Below are positions 33,604 to 43,772 of a DNA stretch of 64,000 nt, one piece after another (within the stretch, counting starts at the first letter, position 1; each line of letters starts with the position of its first letter). This DNA is from Jiangella gansuensis DSM 44835 (GTDB lineage Bacteria; Actinomycetota; Actinomycetes; Jiangellales; Jiangellaceae): positions 4,866,070 through 4,930,069 of the forward strand of contig NZ_KI911782.1 of the NCBI RefSeq assembly GCF_000515395.1, read 5' to 3'. The notes under the pieces are model-generated. The model saw only the letters and a list, made by a program, of their open reading frames with translations, was not told the DNA's origin and did not search any database. The position numbers and the translations under genes are program-made.

Positions 33604-34182
33604 TCAGTGCTGGGGCGGCTGGGAGATGGCGTCGGCCACCCGTGCCGCGACCTCCTCGACGCTGCCCAGACCTTCGACCTCGAAGACCAGGCCGCGGTCG
33701 CGGTAGACGGCGATCAGGGGCGCGGTCTGCTCCAGGTAGACCTCCTGGCGGCGCCGGATGACCTCTTCGCTGTCATCGGTGCGGCCTTCCTCCACCGCGC
33801 GCTTGTGCAGGCGCTTCACGACCTCGTCGACGTCGACCGTGAGGACGATGACGTGGTCGAGTTCGGTGCCCTGCGAGGCCAGCGTCTGGTCGAGGAACTC
33901 GACCTGCGACAGCGTGCGCGGGAAGCCGTCCAGCAGGAAGCCCTCGGCGGCGTCGGGCTCGGCCAGCCGGTCGCGGACGAGGTCGTTCGTGAGCTCGTCC
34001 GGCACGTACTCGCCACCGTCGATGTACTTCTTCACCTCGACGCCCAGCGGCGTCTGGGCCGCGATGTTGGCGCGGAAGATGTCACCGGTCGAGATGGCCG
34101 GCACGCCGAAGCGCTTGGCCACGAGCTCGGCCTGGGTACCTTTGCCCGCGCCCGGCGGGCCCATGATCAGAAGCCTGGTCAC
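33604..34182 (-). CDS. adk: Adenylate kinase (short form, no zinc LID)
   Basis: Interconverts ATP + AMP and 2 ADP. P-loop MGPPGAGKGTQ, AMP-binding ISTGDIFRANI and LLDGFPRTLSQ. At 192 residues the LID is short (HKRAVEEGRTDDSEEVIRRR), the variant common in actinobacteria. GTG 34182 overlaps the secY stop as GTGA, so translation is coupled to secY. Confidence 0.97.
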   Translation of the reverse strand: MTRLLIMGPPGAGKGTQAELVAKRFGVPAISTGDIFRANIAAQTPLGVEVKKYIDGGEYVPDELTNDLVRDRLAEPDAAEGFLLDGFPRTLSQVEFLDQTLASQGTELDHVIVLTVDVDEVVKRLHKRAVEEGRTDDSEEVIRRRQEVYLEQTAPLIAVYRDRGLVFEVEGLGSVEEVAARVADAISQPPQH

Positions 34183-35483
34183 CGCAGGAACCCCTCATAG
34201 TTGCGCTGCTGCAGCTGGCTCTCGATCTGCTGCACGGTCTGCAGGCCGACACCCACCATGATCAGGATGCTGGTGCCACCGAACATGTTGTTGAACGACT
34301 GGCCGCCGTCGGCCGGGTTGAGCACGTTGAACGCCAAGAGTGGCAACAGTGCCACCAGAGCCAGGTAGATGGCGCCGGCCGACGTGATGCGGTTGAGCAC
34401 GTAGGCCAGGTACTCCTCGGTGGCCCGGCCGGCGCGGATGCCCGGCACGAAGCCGCCGTAGCGCTTCATGTTGTCGGAGATGTCCTTCGGGTTGAACGTG
34501 ATGGACACGTAGAAGAACGCGAACCCGACGATGAGCAGGAAATAGAAGGCGATGTACAGCGGGTGCGTGCCGGCGGTGAAGTTGTCCTGGATCCACAGCG
34601 CCCAGCCGGACGTCTGGTTGAACTGCGAGGCCAGCAGCGGGATGTAGAGCAGGGACGAGGCGAAGATGACCGGGATGACACCCGCCTGGTTGATCTTGAG
34701 CGGGATGTACGTGGCCGAGCCGCCGTACATGCGCCTGCCGACCATGCGTTTCGCGTACTGCACCGGGATGCGCCGCTGTGCCTGTTCGACGAAGACAATG
34801 AGCGCGACCACGATGAGCGCGACCACGAGCACCAGGCCGAAGATGCCCCAGCCCCGGCTGGTCTGGACGCTCCAGAACAGGCTCGGCACGCTGGCGACGA
34901 TCTGGGTGAAGATCAGCAGCGACATGCCGTTGCCGACGCCCCGGTCGGTGATGAGCTCGCCCAGCCACATCACCACGCCGGTACCGGCCGTCATCGTGAT
35001 GATCATGATGGCGGCGGTGGCCAGCGAGTCGTCGTGCAACACCTCTTCGGGACAGTTCGGGAAGAACTGCCCGCGGCGGGCGAGCGTCACGATGGTGGTC
35101 GACTGCAGCAGCGCCAGGCCGATGGTCAGGTACCGCGTGTACTGCGTGATCTGCGCCTGACCGGAGGCGCCCTCCTTGCGCAGCGCCTCGATGCGTGGGA
35201 TCACCACTGTCAGCAGCTGCAGGATGATGCTGGCCGTGATGTACGGGATGATGCCGAGGGCGAAGACCGCCAGCTGCAGCATCGCACCGCCGGAGAACAG
35301 GTTGAGCATCCCGTAGATGCCCTCGTTGCCCGCAAGGTCGACACACGTGCGCACGGCCGGCACGTCGACACCAGGTGTGGGCAGGACCGAGCCGACGCGG
35401 AAGATCGCGAGGATGCCCAGCGTGAACAACAGTTTCTGGCGCAGGTCTGGGGTACGGAATGCCTGCGCGAACACTCTGAGCAC
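34179..35483 (-). CDS. secY: Preprotein translocase subunit SecY
   Basis: Channel-forming subunit of the Sec translocon in the cytoplasmic membrane. 434 residues with ten predicted membrane helices. Recognisable blocks: MLRVFAQAFRTPDLRQKLLFTLGILAIFRVGSVLPTPGVD (TM1), the plug region GNEGIYGMLNLFSGGA, ITQYTRYLTIGLALLQ and the cytoplasmic ribosome-docking loop NMKRYGGFVPGIRAGRATEEYL. Separated from rplO by a terminator-like hairpin, so it may need a promoter of its own. Confidence 0.98.
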   Translation of the reverse strand: MLRVFAQAFRTPDLRQKLLFTLGILAIFRVGSVLPTPGVDVPAVRTCVDLAGNEGIYGMLNLFSGGAMLQLAVFALGIIPYITASIILQLLTVVIPRIEALRKEGASGQAQITQYTRYLTIGLALLQSTTIVTLARRGQFFPNCPEEVLHDDSLATAAIMIITMTAGTGVVMWLGELITDRGVGNGMSLLIFTQIVASVPSLFWSVQTSRGWGIFGLVLVVALIVVALIVFVEQAQRRIPVQYAKRMVGRRMYGGSATYIPLKINQAGVIPVIFASSLLYIPLLASQFNQTSGWALWIQDNFTAGTHPLYIAFYFLLIVGFAFFYVSITFNPKDISDNMKRYGGFVPGIRAGRATEEYLAYVLNRITSAGAIYLALVALLPLLAFNVLNPADGGQSFNNMFGGTSILIMVGVGLQTVQQIESQLQQRNYEGFLR

Positions 35484-35573
35484 TTCAGGGCCTCCTGCGT
35501 GACCGACGGCGAGGTCGATGCCGGCACGGGTGGTACGGACGGACTAGACGTTAACACCGCTCCTGGCCGACGG

Positions 35574-35615
35574 ACGAAGGCGCCTGCGGCCCGGTGGACC
35601 GCAGCGCGCCTTCGT
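35574..35615 (-). terminator. Hairpin between rplO and secY
   Basis: Arms ACGAAGGCGC-CTGCGG (35574-35589) and CCGCAG-C-GCGCCTTCGT (35599-35615): 16 paired bases with one bulge and a 9-nt loop, 30 nt after the rplO stop. No T-run. Confidence 0.65.
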
Positions 35616-35644
35616 GAACCGCCGGTCCGCCGGCGACGCGAACC

Positions 35645-36094
35645 TTAGAGTTCGGTGACGGTGCCGCCAGCAGCGGTGATCTTCTCCTTGGCGGTAGCGG
35701 AGAACGCGTTCACGTTCACTCGCAGCGCAACGGAGATGTCACCGGTGCCGAGGACCTTGACCGGCTTCCCGGACCGCACAGCACCCTTGGCCACGAGGTC
35801 GTCGACGGTGACGTCCCCGCCCTCCGGGTACAGGGCCGCGAGCTTGTCCAGGTTGACCACCTGGAACTCGACGCGGAACGGGTTCTTGAACCCCTTGAGC
35901 TTCGGCAGCCGCATGTGCAGCGGCAGCTGACCACCCTCGAAGCCCGCCGGGACCTGGTACCGGGCCTTCGTGCCCTTCGTACCGCGCCCGGCCGTCTTGC
36001 CCTTCGACGCCTCACCACGACCCACGCGGGTCTTGGCGGTCTTGGCGCCCGGGGCGGGCCGCAGGTGGTGCGGCTTCAACGGCGAGTTGCCCAT
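35645..36094 (-). CDS. rplO: 50S ribosomal protein L15
   Basis: Late-assembly 50S protein. 149 residues; N-terminal basic stretch [35 protein letters not shown] followed by [17 protein letters not shown], the family signature. Its ATG overlaps the rpmD stop by one base (TAATG). Confidence 0.98.
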   Translation of the reverse strand: MGNSPLKPHHLRPAPGAKTAKTRVGRGEASKGKTAGRGTKGTKARYQVPAGFEGGQLPLHMRLPKLKGFKNPFRVEFQVVNLDKLAALYPEGGDVTVDDLVAKGAVRSGKPVKVLGTGDISVALRVNVNAFSATAKEKITAAGGTVTEL

Positions 36095-36321
36095 TAGTTC
36101 TTCGGCCTCCTCTGCTGTACATCTTCGGTCTCAGCGGAGGAGATTGCTTCGACCGTGACAAGGTGCGCCACCGTCCGGACCATGCCCCTGATCTCGGGAC
36201 GGTCGTCCTTGATGACCTCGTGCCCGATTCGGCGCAGGCCCAGCGAACGAAGCGTCTCGCGCTGCGACTGGTTGCCGCCGATCTGGCTCTTGACCTGCCG
36301 GACCTTCAGCTTGCCGCTCAC
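36094..36321 (-). CDS. rpmD: 50S ribosomal protein L30
   Basis: 75 residues; the core [54 protein letters not shown] is the whole L30 fold, with an extra ~18-residue polar tail compared with the usual ~60. GTG 36321 overlaps the rpsE stop (GTGA). Confidence 0.97.
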   Translation of the reverse strand: MSGKLKVRQVKSQIGGNQSQRETLRSLGLRRIGHEVIKDDRPEIRGMVRTVAHLVTVEAISSAETEDVQQRRPKN

Positions 36322-36938
36322 CCCGACACCCCCGCAGCCTGAGCACGCAGCAGCGCCGCCGGCGCGACGTCCTCGACCGGCAGACCGCGCCGTGCGGCTA
36401 CCTGCTCCGGACGCTCCAGCGACCGCAGCGCCTCGACCGTCGCGTGCACGATGTTGATCGCGTTCGACGAGCCGAGCGACTTGCTCAGCACGTCGTGGAC
36501 GCCGGCAGCCTCCAGGACCGCACGGACCGGACCACCGGCGATCACACCGGTACCGGGCGAGGCCGGGCGCAGCAGCACCACGCCGGCGGCCTTCTCACCC
36601 TGGACCGGGTGCGGGATGGTCCCCTGGATCCGGGGCACCTTGAAGAACTGCTTCTTGGCCTCCTCGACACCCTTGGCGATGGCCGAGGGCACCTCCTTGG
36701 CCTTGCCGTAGCCGACGCCGACCGTGCCGTCGCCGTCGCCGACGACGACCAGGGCGGTGAAGCTGAAGCGCCGGCCACCCTGCACGACCTTGGCGACGCG
36801 GTTGATGGCGACCACGGTCTCGATGTAGTTGGTCTTGTCCGCACCGCCGTCGCCGCGACGGTTGTCGCGATCGCGACGGTCACGACGATCGCGGCGCTCG
36901 CCACCGGCACCGCCACCGCGGCGCTGGGGTTCAGCCAT
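36318..36938 (-). CDS. rpsE: 30S ribosomal protein S5
   Basis: Decoding-accuracy protein. An Arg/Gly/Asp-rich N-terminal extension (about 1-35) leads to the double-stranded RNA-binding domain [42 protein letters not shown] and the C-terminal domain [39 protein letters not shown]. 206 residues. Confidence 0.98.
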   Translation of the reverse strand: MAEPQRRGGGAGGERRDRRDRRDRDNRRGDGGADKTNYIETVVAINRVAKVVQGGRRFSFTALVVVGDGDGTVGVGYGKAKEVPSAIAKGVEEAKKQFFKVPRIQGTIPHPVQGEKAAGVVLLRPASPGTGVIAGGPVRAVLEAAGVHDVLSKSLGSSNAINIVHATVEALRSLERPEQVAARRGLPVEDVAPAALLRAQAAGVSG

Positions 36939-37016
36939 GATGTCCCTCTATCCTCTCGAGTTCTCCGGCCGAGACACGCTTCTCAGTCGAGGCCGGAAAT
37001 TTCTTGGTCGCAGTCC

Positions 37017-37400
37017 TCAGAGCTTCAGGCCGCCCTCGCGGGCGCCCTCCGCCACCGCGGCCACCCGGCCGTGGTACTGGTTGCCGGCTCGATCGAACAC
37101 GACCGACTCGACACCTGCCGCCTTGGCGCGGTCGGCGATCAGCTCGCCCACCTTGCGCGCCTTGGCCGTCTTGTCGCCGTCGAGCGTCCGCAGGTCGGCC
37201 TCCATGCTGGTGGCCGACGCGAGCGTCCGGCCAGTGGTGTCGTCCACCACCTGGGCCACCATGTGCCGCAGCGACCGGCTGACGACCAGACGGGGACGCT
37301 CGGCGGTGCCGGAGATCTTCTTCCGCACCCGCAGGTGCCGGCGGTTGCGCGCCGCGGCCTTGTCGCCCTTGCGGACGCGTTGGTTGATCGCGATGCCCAT
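37017..37400 (-). CDS. rplR: 50S ribosomal protein L18
   Basis: 5S rRNA-binding protein of the central protuberance. 127 residues starting [43 protein letters not shown], with the core [43 protein letters not shown]. Two bases separate it from rplF. Confidence 0.98.
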   Translation of the reverse strand: MGIAINQRVRKGDKAAARNRRHLRVRKKISGTAERPRLVVSRSLRHMVAQVVDDTTGRTLASATSMEADLRTLDGDKTAKARKVGELIADRAKAAGVESVVFDRAGNQYHGRVAAVAEGAREGGLKL

Positions 37401-37402
37401 GC

Positions 37403-37942
37403 CTACTTACCAGCCTTTCCGACCTTGCGCCGCACGCGCTCGCCTTCGTAGCGCACGCCCTTGCCCTTGTACGGCTCCGGCTTGCGGATCTTGCGGATGT
37501 TCGCGGCGATCTCGCCGACCTTCTGCTTGTCGATGCCCTGCACCGCGAACTTGGTCGGCGACTCGACGGCGAAGGTGATGCCCTCCGGCGGCTCGACGAC
37601 GACCGGGTGGCTGAAGCCGAGCGCGAACTCCAGGTTCTGGCCCTTGGCCGTGACCCGGTAGCCGACGCCGACGATCTCGAGCTTCTTCACGTAGCCCTCG
37701 GTCACGCCGGTGACCATGTTGGCCACCAGAGTCCGGGTCAGGCCGTGCAGCGCCCTGCTCTCGCGCTCGTCGTCAGGACGGCGCACCTCAAGCGTGCCGT
37801 CGTCGGACCGCTCGACGTCGATGACGTCGGGCAGGGTGTGGTTCAGCGTGCCCTTCGGCCCCTTGACCGTGAGAGCACGGCCTTCGACCGTGACCTCGAC
37901 GCCCGAAGGCACCGGGATCGGGAGCTTGCCGATACGCGACAT
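37403..37942 (-). CDS. rplF: 50S ribosomal protein L6
   Basis: Binds near the sarcin-ricin loop. 179 residues starting [19 protein letters not shown], with [36 protein letters not shown] and the C-terminal [29 protein letters not shown]. Confidence 0.98.
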   Translation of the reverse strand: MSRIGKLPIPVPSGVEVTVEGRALTVKGPKGTLNHTLPDVIDVERSDDGTLEVRRPDDERESRALHGLTRTLVANMVTGVTEGYVKKLEIVGVGYRVTAKGQNLEFALGFSHPVVVEPPEGITFAVESPTKFAVQGIDKQKVGEIAANIRKIRKPEPYKGKGVRYEGERVRRKVGKAGK

Positions 37943-37961
37943 TGATCTGGCTCCTTTCCCG

Positions 37962-38369
37962 TCACCAGACGTAGGCGAGGACTTCCCCGCCCACGCCCTG
38001 CTTGGCAGCCGCCTGGCCCGTCAGCAGGCCTTGCGACGTCGAGATGATGGCGACGCCCAGCCCACCGAGAACCTTCGGCATGTTGGTGGCCTTGGCATAG
38101 ACCCGCAGACCCGGCTTGCTCACTCGCCGGATACCGGCGATCGAGCGCTCACGGGACGGCCCGTACTTCAGGGTCAGCTCGAGGGTCTTGCCGACGGCAC
38201 CCTCGGCCGGCTCCTGCACGGAGAAGCCCGCGATGTATCCCTGCTGCTTGAGGATCTCGGCGATGTGCACCTTGATCTTGCTGTGCGGCATCGCCACGGT
38301 GTCGTGGTGCGCCGAGTTGGCGTTGCGCAGACGGGTGAGCATGTCTGCGATCGGGTCGGTCATGGTCAT
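37962..38369 (-). CDS. rpsH: 30S ribosomal protein S8
   Basis: 16S rRNA binder and, in other bacteria, repressor of the spc operon. 135 residues; [46 protein letters not shown], and the C-terminal [11 protein letters not shown]. The two-codon earlier M-T repeat makes the exact start ambiguous by six bases. A 128-bp gap to rpsN is unusually long for this cluster and holds a tRNA-like fragment. Confidence 0.98.
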   Translation of the reverse strand: MTMTDPIADMLTRLRNANSAHHDTVAMPHSKIKVHIAEILKQQGYIAGFSVQEPAEGAVGKTLELTLKYGPSRERSIAGIRRVSKPGLRVYAKATNMPKVLGGLGVAIISTSQGLLTGQAAAKQGVGGEVLAYVW

Positions 38370-38408
38370 GTGTGTGGTTGCCGCTTTCCCGTCGTGGTTT
38401 CCGCGTCA

Positions 38409-38433
38409 CCGGGTTCGATCCCCGGCTCCGGCG
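38409..38433 (+). other. tRNA 3'-end-like fragment (T-arm plus acceptor half)
   Basis: CCGGG-TTCGATC-CCCGG (38409-38425) is a perfect 5-bp T-stem with a canonical 7-nt loop, followed by 7 nt CTCCGGC like an acceptor 3' half. No matching GCCGGAG 5' half, D-arm or anticodon arm lies upstream, so it is not a complete gene. It may be a tRNA remnant or an attachment-site scar. Confidence 0.45.
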
Positions 38434-38497
38434 GACCTGTGACGATCCGATGGGTCTGGCCGCCTGTCAAGCGTGGCGGGTTACCAGCTTGGCCGAA

Positions 38498-38683
38498 CTA
38501 CCAGCTAGATTTCGTCACGCCCGGCAGTTCGCCGCGGTGCGCCATCTGGCGAAGGCAGACACGGCACAGGCCGAACTTGCGGTACACCGAGTGCGGACGG
38601 CCGCACTTCTGGCACCGCGTGTACGCACGCACGCCGAACTTCGGCTTGCGCTGGGACTTGTTGATGAGCGCCTTCTTGGCCAC
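38498..38683 (-). CDS. rpsN: 30S ribosomal protein S14, type Z (zinc-binding)
   Basis: A 61-residue protein with the zinc pattern CQKC ... CRVC ([25 protein letters not shown]), the C+ form. GTG 38683 begins [24 protein letters not shown] and has AAGGAG 7 nt upstream; nine in-frame upstream codons are rejected. It starts one base after the rplE stop. Confidence 0.97.
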   Translation of the reverse strand: MAKKALINKSQRKPKFGVRAYTRCQKCGRPHSVYRKFGLCRVCLRQMAHRGELPGVTKSSW

Positions 38684-38684
38684 G

Positions 38685-39254
38685 TCAGTTCTCCTTGAAC
38701 GGGAAGCCAAGCAGCTTCAGCAGCGCCCGACCCTGCTCGTCGTTGGTTGCCGTGGTGACGACCGTGATGTCCATGCCGCGCACCCGGTCGATCCGGTCCT
38801 GGTTGATCTCGTGGAACATGGACTGCTCGTTGAGACCGAACGTGTAGTTGCCGTTGCCGTCGAACTGCTTGCCCGACAGGCCACGGAAGTCCCGGATACG
38901 GGGCAGCGCGATGGTCACCAGGCGGTCCAGGAACTCCCACATACGGTCGCCGCGCAGCGTCGCGTGCGCGCCGATCGGCATGCCCTCGCGCAGCTTGAAC
39001 TGCGCGATGGACTTGCGGGCCTTGGTGACCGACGGCCGCTGGCCGGTGATGGCCGACAGGTCGGCGACGGCGCCCTCGATCAGCTTCGCGTCACGAGCAG
39101 CCTCGCCGACACCCATGTTGACGACGACCTTGGTCACCGTGGGCACCTGCATGATGTTCGCGATGTCGAACTGCTCACGCAGCGCCGACACGATCTCCTC
39201 GCGGTAGCGCTGCTTGAGCCGCGGCAACGCGCGGGTCTCAGTGGTGGTGGTCAT
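38685..39254 (-). CDS. rplE: 50S ribosomal protein L5
   Basis: 5S rRNA partner of the central protuberance. 189 residues with [63 protein letters not shown] and the [25 protein letters not shown] block. Overlaps the rplX stop by one base (TGATG). Confidence 0.98.
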   Translation of the reverse strand: MTTTTETRALPRLKQRYREEIVSALREQFDIANIMQVPTVTKVVVNMGVGEAARDAKLIEGAVADLSAITGQRPSVTKARKSIAQFKLREGMPIGAHATLRGDRMWEFLDRLVTIALPRIRDFRGLSGKQFDGNGNYTFGLNEQSMFHEINQDRIDRVRGMDITVVTTATNDEQGRALLKLLGFPFKEN

Positions 39255-39592
39255 CAGATGTCCTCACCGGTGCGCTTCGCGTACCGGACCTTGTTGCCGT
39301 TGTCGTCGATGCGGTACCCGACGCGGGTCCCCACCGTCTTCTTCTTGCCGTCGACGTCGGCCTCCACGGCCAGCTGCACGTTCGACACGTGGATCGGCGC
39401 CTCCTGGTGCACGATCCCGCCGGACTGCTGCGTGCCGCGGGCGGTCTGAGTCGGCTTCGTGTGCTTGGTGATGCGGTTGACACCCTCCACCAGCACCCGC
39501 TCGTCGCGCGGGTAAGCCGCGATCACCTTGCCGACCAGGCCCTTGTCCTTGCCGGCGATGACGACGACCTTGTCACCCTTCTTGATCTTCAT
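39254..39592 (-). CDS. rplX: 50S ribosomal protein L24
   Basis: Assembly initiator of 50S. KOW motif near the start: [42 protein letters not shown] 39592 is the standard family start; a GTG two codons earlier (39598) overlaps the rplN stop and is closer to the GGAGG. 112 residues from the ATG. Confidence 0.97.
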   Translation of the reverse strand: MKIKKGDKVVVIAGKDKGLVGKVIAAYPRDERVLVEGVNRITKHTKPTQTARGTQQSGGIVHQEAPIHVSNVQLAVEADVDGKKKTVGTRVGYRIDDNGNKVRYAKRTGEDI

Positions 39593-39594
39593 GC

Positions 39595-39963
39595 TCACAA
39601 CACCTCCGGAGCGAGCGAGATGATGCGCATGAAGCGCTTCTCGCGGAGCTCACGGCCGACGGGCCCGAAGATGCGGGTGCCGCGCGGGTCGCCGCCGTCC
39701 CTGATGATGACCGCCGCGTTCTCGTCGAAGCGGATGTAGGAGCCGTCCGGACGGCGGCGCTCCTTCACGGTCCGCACGACCACGGCCTTGACGACGTCAC
39801 CCTTCTTCACGTTCCCGCCCGGGATGGCGTCTTTGACGGTCGCCACGATGACGTCCCCGATTCCGGCGTATCGCCGACCGGAGCCACCGAGAACACGGAT
39901 GCACAAGAGTTCCTTGGCACCGGTGTTGTCGGCGACGCGCAGTCGCGACTCCTGCTGAATCAT
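39595..39963 (-). CDS. rplN: 50S ribosomal protein L14
   Basis: Forms intersubunit bridge B8. 122 residues starting [50 protein letters not shown], with [41 protein letters not shown]. Length and motifs are fully standard. Confidence 0.98.
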   Translation of the reverse strand: MIQQESRLRVADNTGAKELLCIRVLGGSGRRYAGIGDVIVATVKDAIPGGNVKKGDVVKAVVVRTVKERRRPDGSYIRFDENAAVIIRDGGDPRGTRIFGPVGRELREKRFMRIISLAPEVL

Positions 39964-39970
39964 CTCGCTC

Positions 39971-40291
39971 CTACTTCGCCTTCTCGAGGATCTCCACGAC
40001 GCGCCAGCGCTTCGTGGCCGACAGCGGACGGGTCTCCATGACCAGCACGCGGTCGCCGATGCCGGCGGCGTTCTGCTCGTCGTGGGCCTTCAGCTTGCTG
40101 GACCGGCGCACGACCTTGCCGTACAGCGGGTGCTTGAACCGGTCCTCGACGGACACGACCACGGTCTTGTCCATCTTGTCGCTGACCACCAGGCCCTGCC
40201 GGGTCTTCCGGTAGCCGCGGCCAGCCGGCGCCTTTCCCTGCTGGGTATCGGTGCTCTGGTTCACGTTCTCTTCCTTGTTCGCGGGGCTCAC
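39971..40291 (-). CDS. rpsQ: 30S ribosomal protein S17
   Basis: OB-fold 16S rRNA binder. Core [77 protein letters not shown] ~22-residue polar N-terminal extension is present; an internal GTG at 40264 (preceded by AGGAAGAG) is an alternative start. GTGA overlap with rpmC at 40291. Confidence 0.97.
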   Translation of the reverse strand: MSPANKEENVNQSTDTQQGKAPAGRGYRKTRQGLVVSDKMDKTVVVSVEDRFKHPLYGKVVRRSSKLKAHDEQNAAGIGDRVLVMETRPLSATKRWRVVEILEKAK

Positions 40292-40632
40292 TCGGCACCG
40301 TCCTCACTAGAGGCGGCGGCCTTCTTGGCGGCCCGCTTCGGAGCTGCCTTCTTCTCCGTGTCGGCTTCGGCCTTCGACGGCTTCGCCTTCTCGGCCTTGT
40401 CGACCGGAACGACCGCGACGATGCCGAGCTCGCGCTCACGCATCACCGTGTAGATCCGAGCGATGTCCCGCCGGACAGCCTTGAGCCGTCCATGGCTCTC
40501 CAGCTGACCCGTGGCGCCCTGGAACCGCAGGTTGAACAGCGACTCCTTGGCCTTGCCGAGCTCCTCGACGAGTTCTTCGTCGGAGCGCTCACGCAACGAC
40601 GCGGCGTCCAGGTTCTTCGAACCGATCGCCAT
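40288..40632 (-). CDS. rpmC: 50S ribosomal protein L29 with Lys/Ala-rich C-terminal tail
   Basis: Tunnel-exit protein and docking site for trigger factor and SRP. The L29 core (about 8-70: [56 protein letters not shown]) is followed by ~40 Lys/Ala/Glu-rich residues, about half the protein. ATG 40632 overlaps the rplP stop (TGATG); GTG 40635 is the codon before. Confidence 0.96.
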   Translation of the reverse strand: MAIGSKNLDAASLRERSDEELVEELGKAKESLFNLRFQGATGQLESHGRLKAVRRDIARIYTVMRERELGIVAVVPVDKAEKAKPSKAEADTEKKAAPKRAAKKAAASSEDGAE

Positions 40633-41051
40633 CACACTTCACCTGCCTCGCGCGAAACGATGCGAGCCTTCATCGGGAGCTTGTGGATCGCGCGCGTGAG
40701 AGCCTCGCGAGCCACCGTCTCGTTCGGGTAGGACAGCTCGAACATGACCCGGCCCGGCTTGACGTTGGCGATCCACCACTCCGGCGAACCCTTACCGGAA
40801 CCCATGCGGGTCTCGGCCGGCTTCTTGGTCAGCGGACGGTCCGGGTAGATGTTGATCCACACCTTGCCGCCACGGCGGATGTGCCGGGTGATGGCGATAC
40901 GAGCCGCCTCGATCTGGCGGTTGGTCACGTAGTGGCCCTCGACCGCCTGGATGCCGTACTCGCCGAACGCCAGGGACGTGCCGCCCTTGGCCATGCCCCG
41001 CCGCTTCGGGTGGTGCTGCTTACGGTGCTTCACCTTGCGAGGGATCAGCAT
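40632..41051 (-). CDS. rplP: 50S ribosomal protein L16
   Basis: A-site-proximal 50S protein. ATG 41051 gives [36 protein letters not shown], the invariant family start; 54 upstream in-frame codons come from the rpsC tail region and are rejected. [25 protein letters not shown] is present. 139 residues, 4 bp after rpsC. Confidence 0.98.
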   Translation of the reverse strand: MLIPRKVKHRKQHHPKRRGMAKGGTSLAFGEYGIQAVEGHYVTNRQIEAARIAITRHIRRGGKVWINIYPDRPLTKKPAETRMGSGKGSPEWWIANVKPGRVMFELSYPNETVAREALTRAIHKLPMKARIVSREAGEV

Positions 41052-41055
41052 GGTC

Positions 41056-41892
41056 TCAACCTTCCTGTCCGGTGCTGGCGGCAGGAGCCTCGGCCACCGG
41101 TGCCTCGGACGCGGGAGCCTCGGCCGGCGCGGCGGCGGGAGCGTCGGTGCGCTCACCACCGCGGCCACCCGGCCGACGACGCTCCGGACGGCGGCGCTGG
41201 CCCTGCTGAGCACGGGCCTGTGCGGCCTGCTCGGCAGCGCGCTCGGCGCGCGAGCCGCTCACGTCACCCTTGTAGATCCACACCTTCACGCCGATCCGGC
41301 CGAAGGTGGTGCGGGCCTCGTAGAAGCCGTAGTCGACGTCCGCGCGCAGCGTGTGCAGCGGCACCCGGCCCTCGCGGTAGAACTCCGACCGGCTCATCTC
41401 CGCGCCGCCCAGACGGCCCGAGCACTGGATCCGTACGCCCTTGGCGCCGGCGCGCATGGTGGTCTGCAGCGCCTTGCGCATCGCGCGGCGGAACGCCACA
41501 CGTGCGCTGAGCTGCTCGGCCACACCCTGCGCCACCAGCTGAGCGTTGATCTCGGGCTGCTTCACCTCGAGGACGTTCATCTGGACCTGCTTGCCGGTGA
41601 GCTTCTCCAGCTCCGAACGCAGCCGGTCAGCACCCACGCCACGGCGGCCGATGACGATGCCCGGCCGGGCGGTGTGGATGTCGACGCGGACGCGGTCGCG
41701 AGTGCGCTCGATGTCGACGTGCGAGATGCCGGCGCGCTCCATGCCTTCGGTCATCAGCTTGCGGATCGCCACGTCCTCGGCGATGTAGTCGCGGTAGCGC
41801 TGACCCTTGGTGGTGCTGTCGGCGAACCACCGGCTCTTGTGGTCGGTGGAAACGCCGAGCCGGAACCCGTGCGGGTTGATCTTCTGACCCAC
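41056..41892 (-). CDS. rpsC: 30S ribosomal protein S3 with C-terminal extension
   Basis: mRNA entry-tunnel protein with helicase role. GTG 41892 gives [25 protein letters not shown]. The KH domain includes [26 protein letters not shown]; the C-terminal domain includes [41 protein letters not shown]. Beyond the fold (from ~215) lies a ~65-residue tail, first Arg/Gln-rich then Ala/Pro/Glu-rich, likely disordered. Overlaps the rplV stop by one base (TAGTG). Confidence 0.97.
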   Translation of the reverse strand: MGQKINPHGFRLGVSTDHKSRWFADSTTKGQRYRDYIAEDVAIRKLMTEGMERAGISHVDIERTRDRVRVDIHTARPGIVIGRRGVGADRLRSELEKLTGKQVQMNVLEVKQPEINAQLVAQGVAEQLSARVAFRRAMRKALQTTMRAGAKGVRIQCSGRLGGAEMSRSEFYREGRVPLHTLRADVDYGFYEARTTFGRIGVKVWIYKGDVSGSRAERAAEQAAQARAQQGQRRRPERRRPGGRGGERTDAPAAAPAEAPASEAPVAEAPAASTGQEG

Positions 41893-42257
41893 TAGCGGGC
41901 CCCTCCCTTCGCTGCGGCGAGCGACGCCTTGTCGTCGACGATCACCGTGATGTGGCAAGTCCGCTTGTTGATGCGGCTGGCGCGGCCGTGCGCCCGGGGG
42001 CGGAACCGCTTCATGGTCGGACCGTCGTCGACGAAGACCTGCGCGATGACGAGCGTCTCGCGCGGAGTACCGGCGAGGTCATCGGCGTTGGCGATCGCGC
42101 TCTCCAGCACCTTGCGCACCGGGACGGCGGCGGCCTGCGGCGCGAACTGCAGCAATGCCGACGCCTCGTCCGCGTCCATGCCACGGATCAGGTCCACCAC
42201 ACGGCGCGCCTTGCTGGGCGTGACGCGGACGAACCGCGCTTGAGCCCTGGCTTCCAT
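41892..42257 (-). CDS. rplV: 50S ribosomal protein L22
   Basis: Lines the exit tunnel. 121 residues: [59 protein letters not shown], then the beta-hairpin [25 protein letters not shown] that forms the tunnel constriction; no macrolide-type deletion is seen in it. Confidence 0.98.
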   Translation of the reverse strand: MEARAQARFVRVTPSKARRVVDLIRGMDADEASALLQFAPQAAAVPVRKVLESAIANADDLAGTPRETLVIAQVFVDDGPTMKRFRPRAHGRASRINKRTCHITVIVDDKASLAAAKGGAR

Positions 42258-42290
42258 CGTTACTCCTCAGCTGTCACTTCGTGGTGGACG

Positions 42291-42572
42291 TCACCGGCGA
42301 CGGGCGCGGCGGTCGTCCTTCTCGTGGCCCTTGAACGTGCGCGTCGGCGCGAACTCGCCGAGCTTGTGGCCGATCATCGCCTCGGTGACGAACACCGGGA
42401 CGTGCTTGCGGCCGTCGTGCACCGCGATGGTGTGGCCGATCATGTCCGGCACGATCATCGAGCGACGGGACCAGGTCTTGATGACGTTCTTGGTGCCCTT
42501 CTCGTTCTGAGCATCGACCTTCTTGGCCAGGTGCTCGTCGACGAAGGGGCCCTTCTTCAGGCTGCGCGGCAT
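42291..42572 (-). CDS. rpsS: 30S ribosomal protein S19
   Basis: Head protein at the intersubunit bridge with L5. 93 residues starting [83 protein letters not shown], full match to the family. Confidence 0.98.
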   Translation of the reverse strand: MPRSLKKGPFVDEHLAKKVDAQNEKGTKNVIKTWSRRSMIVPDMIGHTIAVHDGRKHVPVFVTEAMIGHKLGEFAPTRTFKGHEKDDRRARRR

Positions 42573-42589
42573 CTGTTCTGACTCCCGAC

Positions 42590-43426
42590 TCAGCGCTTCT
42601 TGCCGGTCTTGCGGCGGCGGACGATCTGACGGTCACTGGGCTTGTTCTTCCGGCGGGTCCGACCCTCGGGCCGGCCGTTCGGGTTGACCGGGTGGCGTCC
42701 ACCGGAGGTCTTACCTTCACCACCACCGTGCGGGTGGTCGACCGGGTTCATGGCGACACCACGCACGGACGGGCGCTTGCCCTTCCAGCGCATCCGGCCG
42801 GCCTTGCCCCAGTTGATGTTCGACTGCTCGGCGTTGCCGACCTCGCCGACGGTGGCGCGGCAGCGCACGTCGACGTTGCGGATCTCACCGGAGGGCATAC
42901 GCAGCTGCGCCCAGGTGCCCTCCTTGGCGACCAGCTGGACGCTGGCGCCGGCGGACCGGGCGATCTTCGCGCCGCCGCCGGGCCGCAGCTCGATGGCGTG
43001 GATGACGGTACCGACCGGGATGTTGCGCAACGGCAGGTTGTTACCGGGCTTGATGTCGGCGGAGGGACCCGCCTCGACCAGGGCACCCTGGGCCAGCCGG
43101 TAGGGGGCGAGAATGTAGCGCTTCTCGCCGTCGGCGTAGTGCAGCAGCGCGATTCGCGAGGTGCGGTTCGGGTCGTACTCGATGTGCGCGACCTTCGCCG
43201 GCACGCCGTCCTTGTCGGCCCGGCGGAAGTCGATGACCCGGTACTGACGCTTGTGCCCGCCACCCTGGTGTCGCGTGGTGATCCGGCCGGAGTTGTTGCG
43301 CCCGCCCTTCTTGGGCAGCGGCCGTACCAGCGACTTCTCCGGCGTGGACCGGGTGACCTCGACGAAGTCGGCGACGCTGGAGCCACGCCGGCCCGGTGTC
43401 GTCGGCTTGTACTTTCGGATTGCCAT
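42590..43426 (-). CDS. rplB: 50S ribosomal protein L2
   Basis: Peptidyl-transferase-centre assembly protein. 278 residues; OB and SH3-like core [40 protein letters not shown] and the catalytic-centre loop [39 protein letters not shown] containing the conserved histidine. Confidence 0.98.
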   Translation of the reverse strand: MAIRKYKPTTPGRRGSSVADFVEVTRSTPEKSLVRPLPKKGGRNNSGRITTRHQGGGHKRQYRVIDFRRADKDGVPAKVAHIEYDPNRTSRIALLHYADGEKRYILAPYRLAQGALVEAGPSADIKPGNNLPLRNIPVGTVIHAIELRPGGGAKIARSAGASVQLVAKEGTWAQLRMPSGEIRNVDVRCRATVGEVGNAEQSNINWGKAGRMRWKGKRPSVRGVAMNPVDHPHGGGEGKTSGGRHPVNPNGRPEGRTRRKNKPSDRQIVRRRKTGKKR

Positions 43427-43466
43427 TCGTCGTAACCTCGGTAACTCGTGTCCGTTCGGCCGGCCG

Positions 43467-43772
43467 TCAGCCGACCGGGCCGGAGAAGATGTCGATGCGC
43501 TGACCCTCGGCGACCGTCACGATGGCCCGCTTGGTGTCCGGCCGCTTGCCCACGCCGAAGCGCGTGCGGCGACGCTTGCCCTGACGGTTCTGCGTGTTCA
43601 CGCCGGTGACCTTCACGTTGAACACCTTCTCGACCGCGATCTTGATCTCGGTCTTGTTGGCGTCGGGGGCGACGACGAAGGTGTACTTGTTCTCGTCGAG
43701 CAGGCCGTAGCTCTTCTCGGAGACGACCGGCACGATGAGGATGTCGCGCGGATCCTTGCGGATGGTGCTCAC
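43467..43772 (-). CDS. rplW: 50S ribosomal protein L23
   Basis: Exit-site protein that docks trigger factor and SRP. GTG 43772 gives [66 protein letters not shown]; it overlaps the rplD stop (GTGA). 33 upstream in-frame codons are rejected. 101 residues. Confidence 0.97.
   Translation of the reverse strand: MSTIRKDPRDILIVPVVSEKSYGLLDENKYTFVVAPDANKTEIKIAVEKVFNVKVTGVNTQNRQGKRRRTRFGVGKRPDTKRAIVTVAEGQRIDIFSGPVG

Noticed and set aside
38370..38497. A complete tRNA gene between rpsH and rpsN
   Set aside because: Only the T-arm and 3' acceptor half can be formed; no D-arm, anticodon arm or 5' acceptor strand.
41546..42257. Macrolide-resistance deletion in the L22 hairpin or L4 loop
   Set aside because: Both regions look complete when compared with the usual family sequence.
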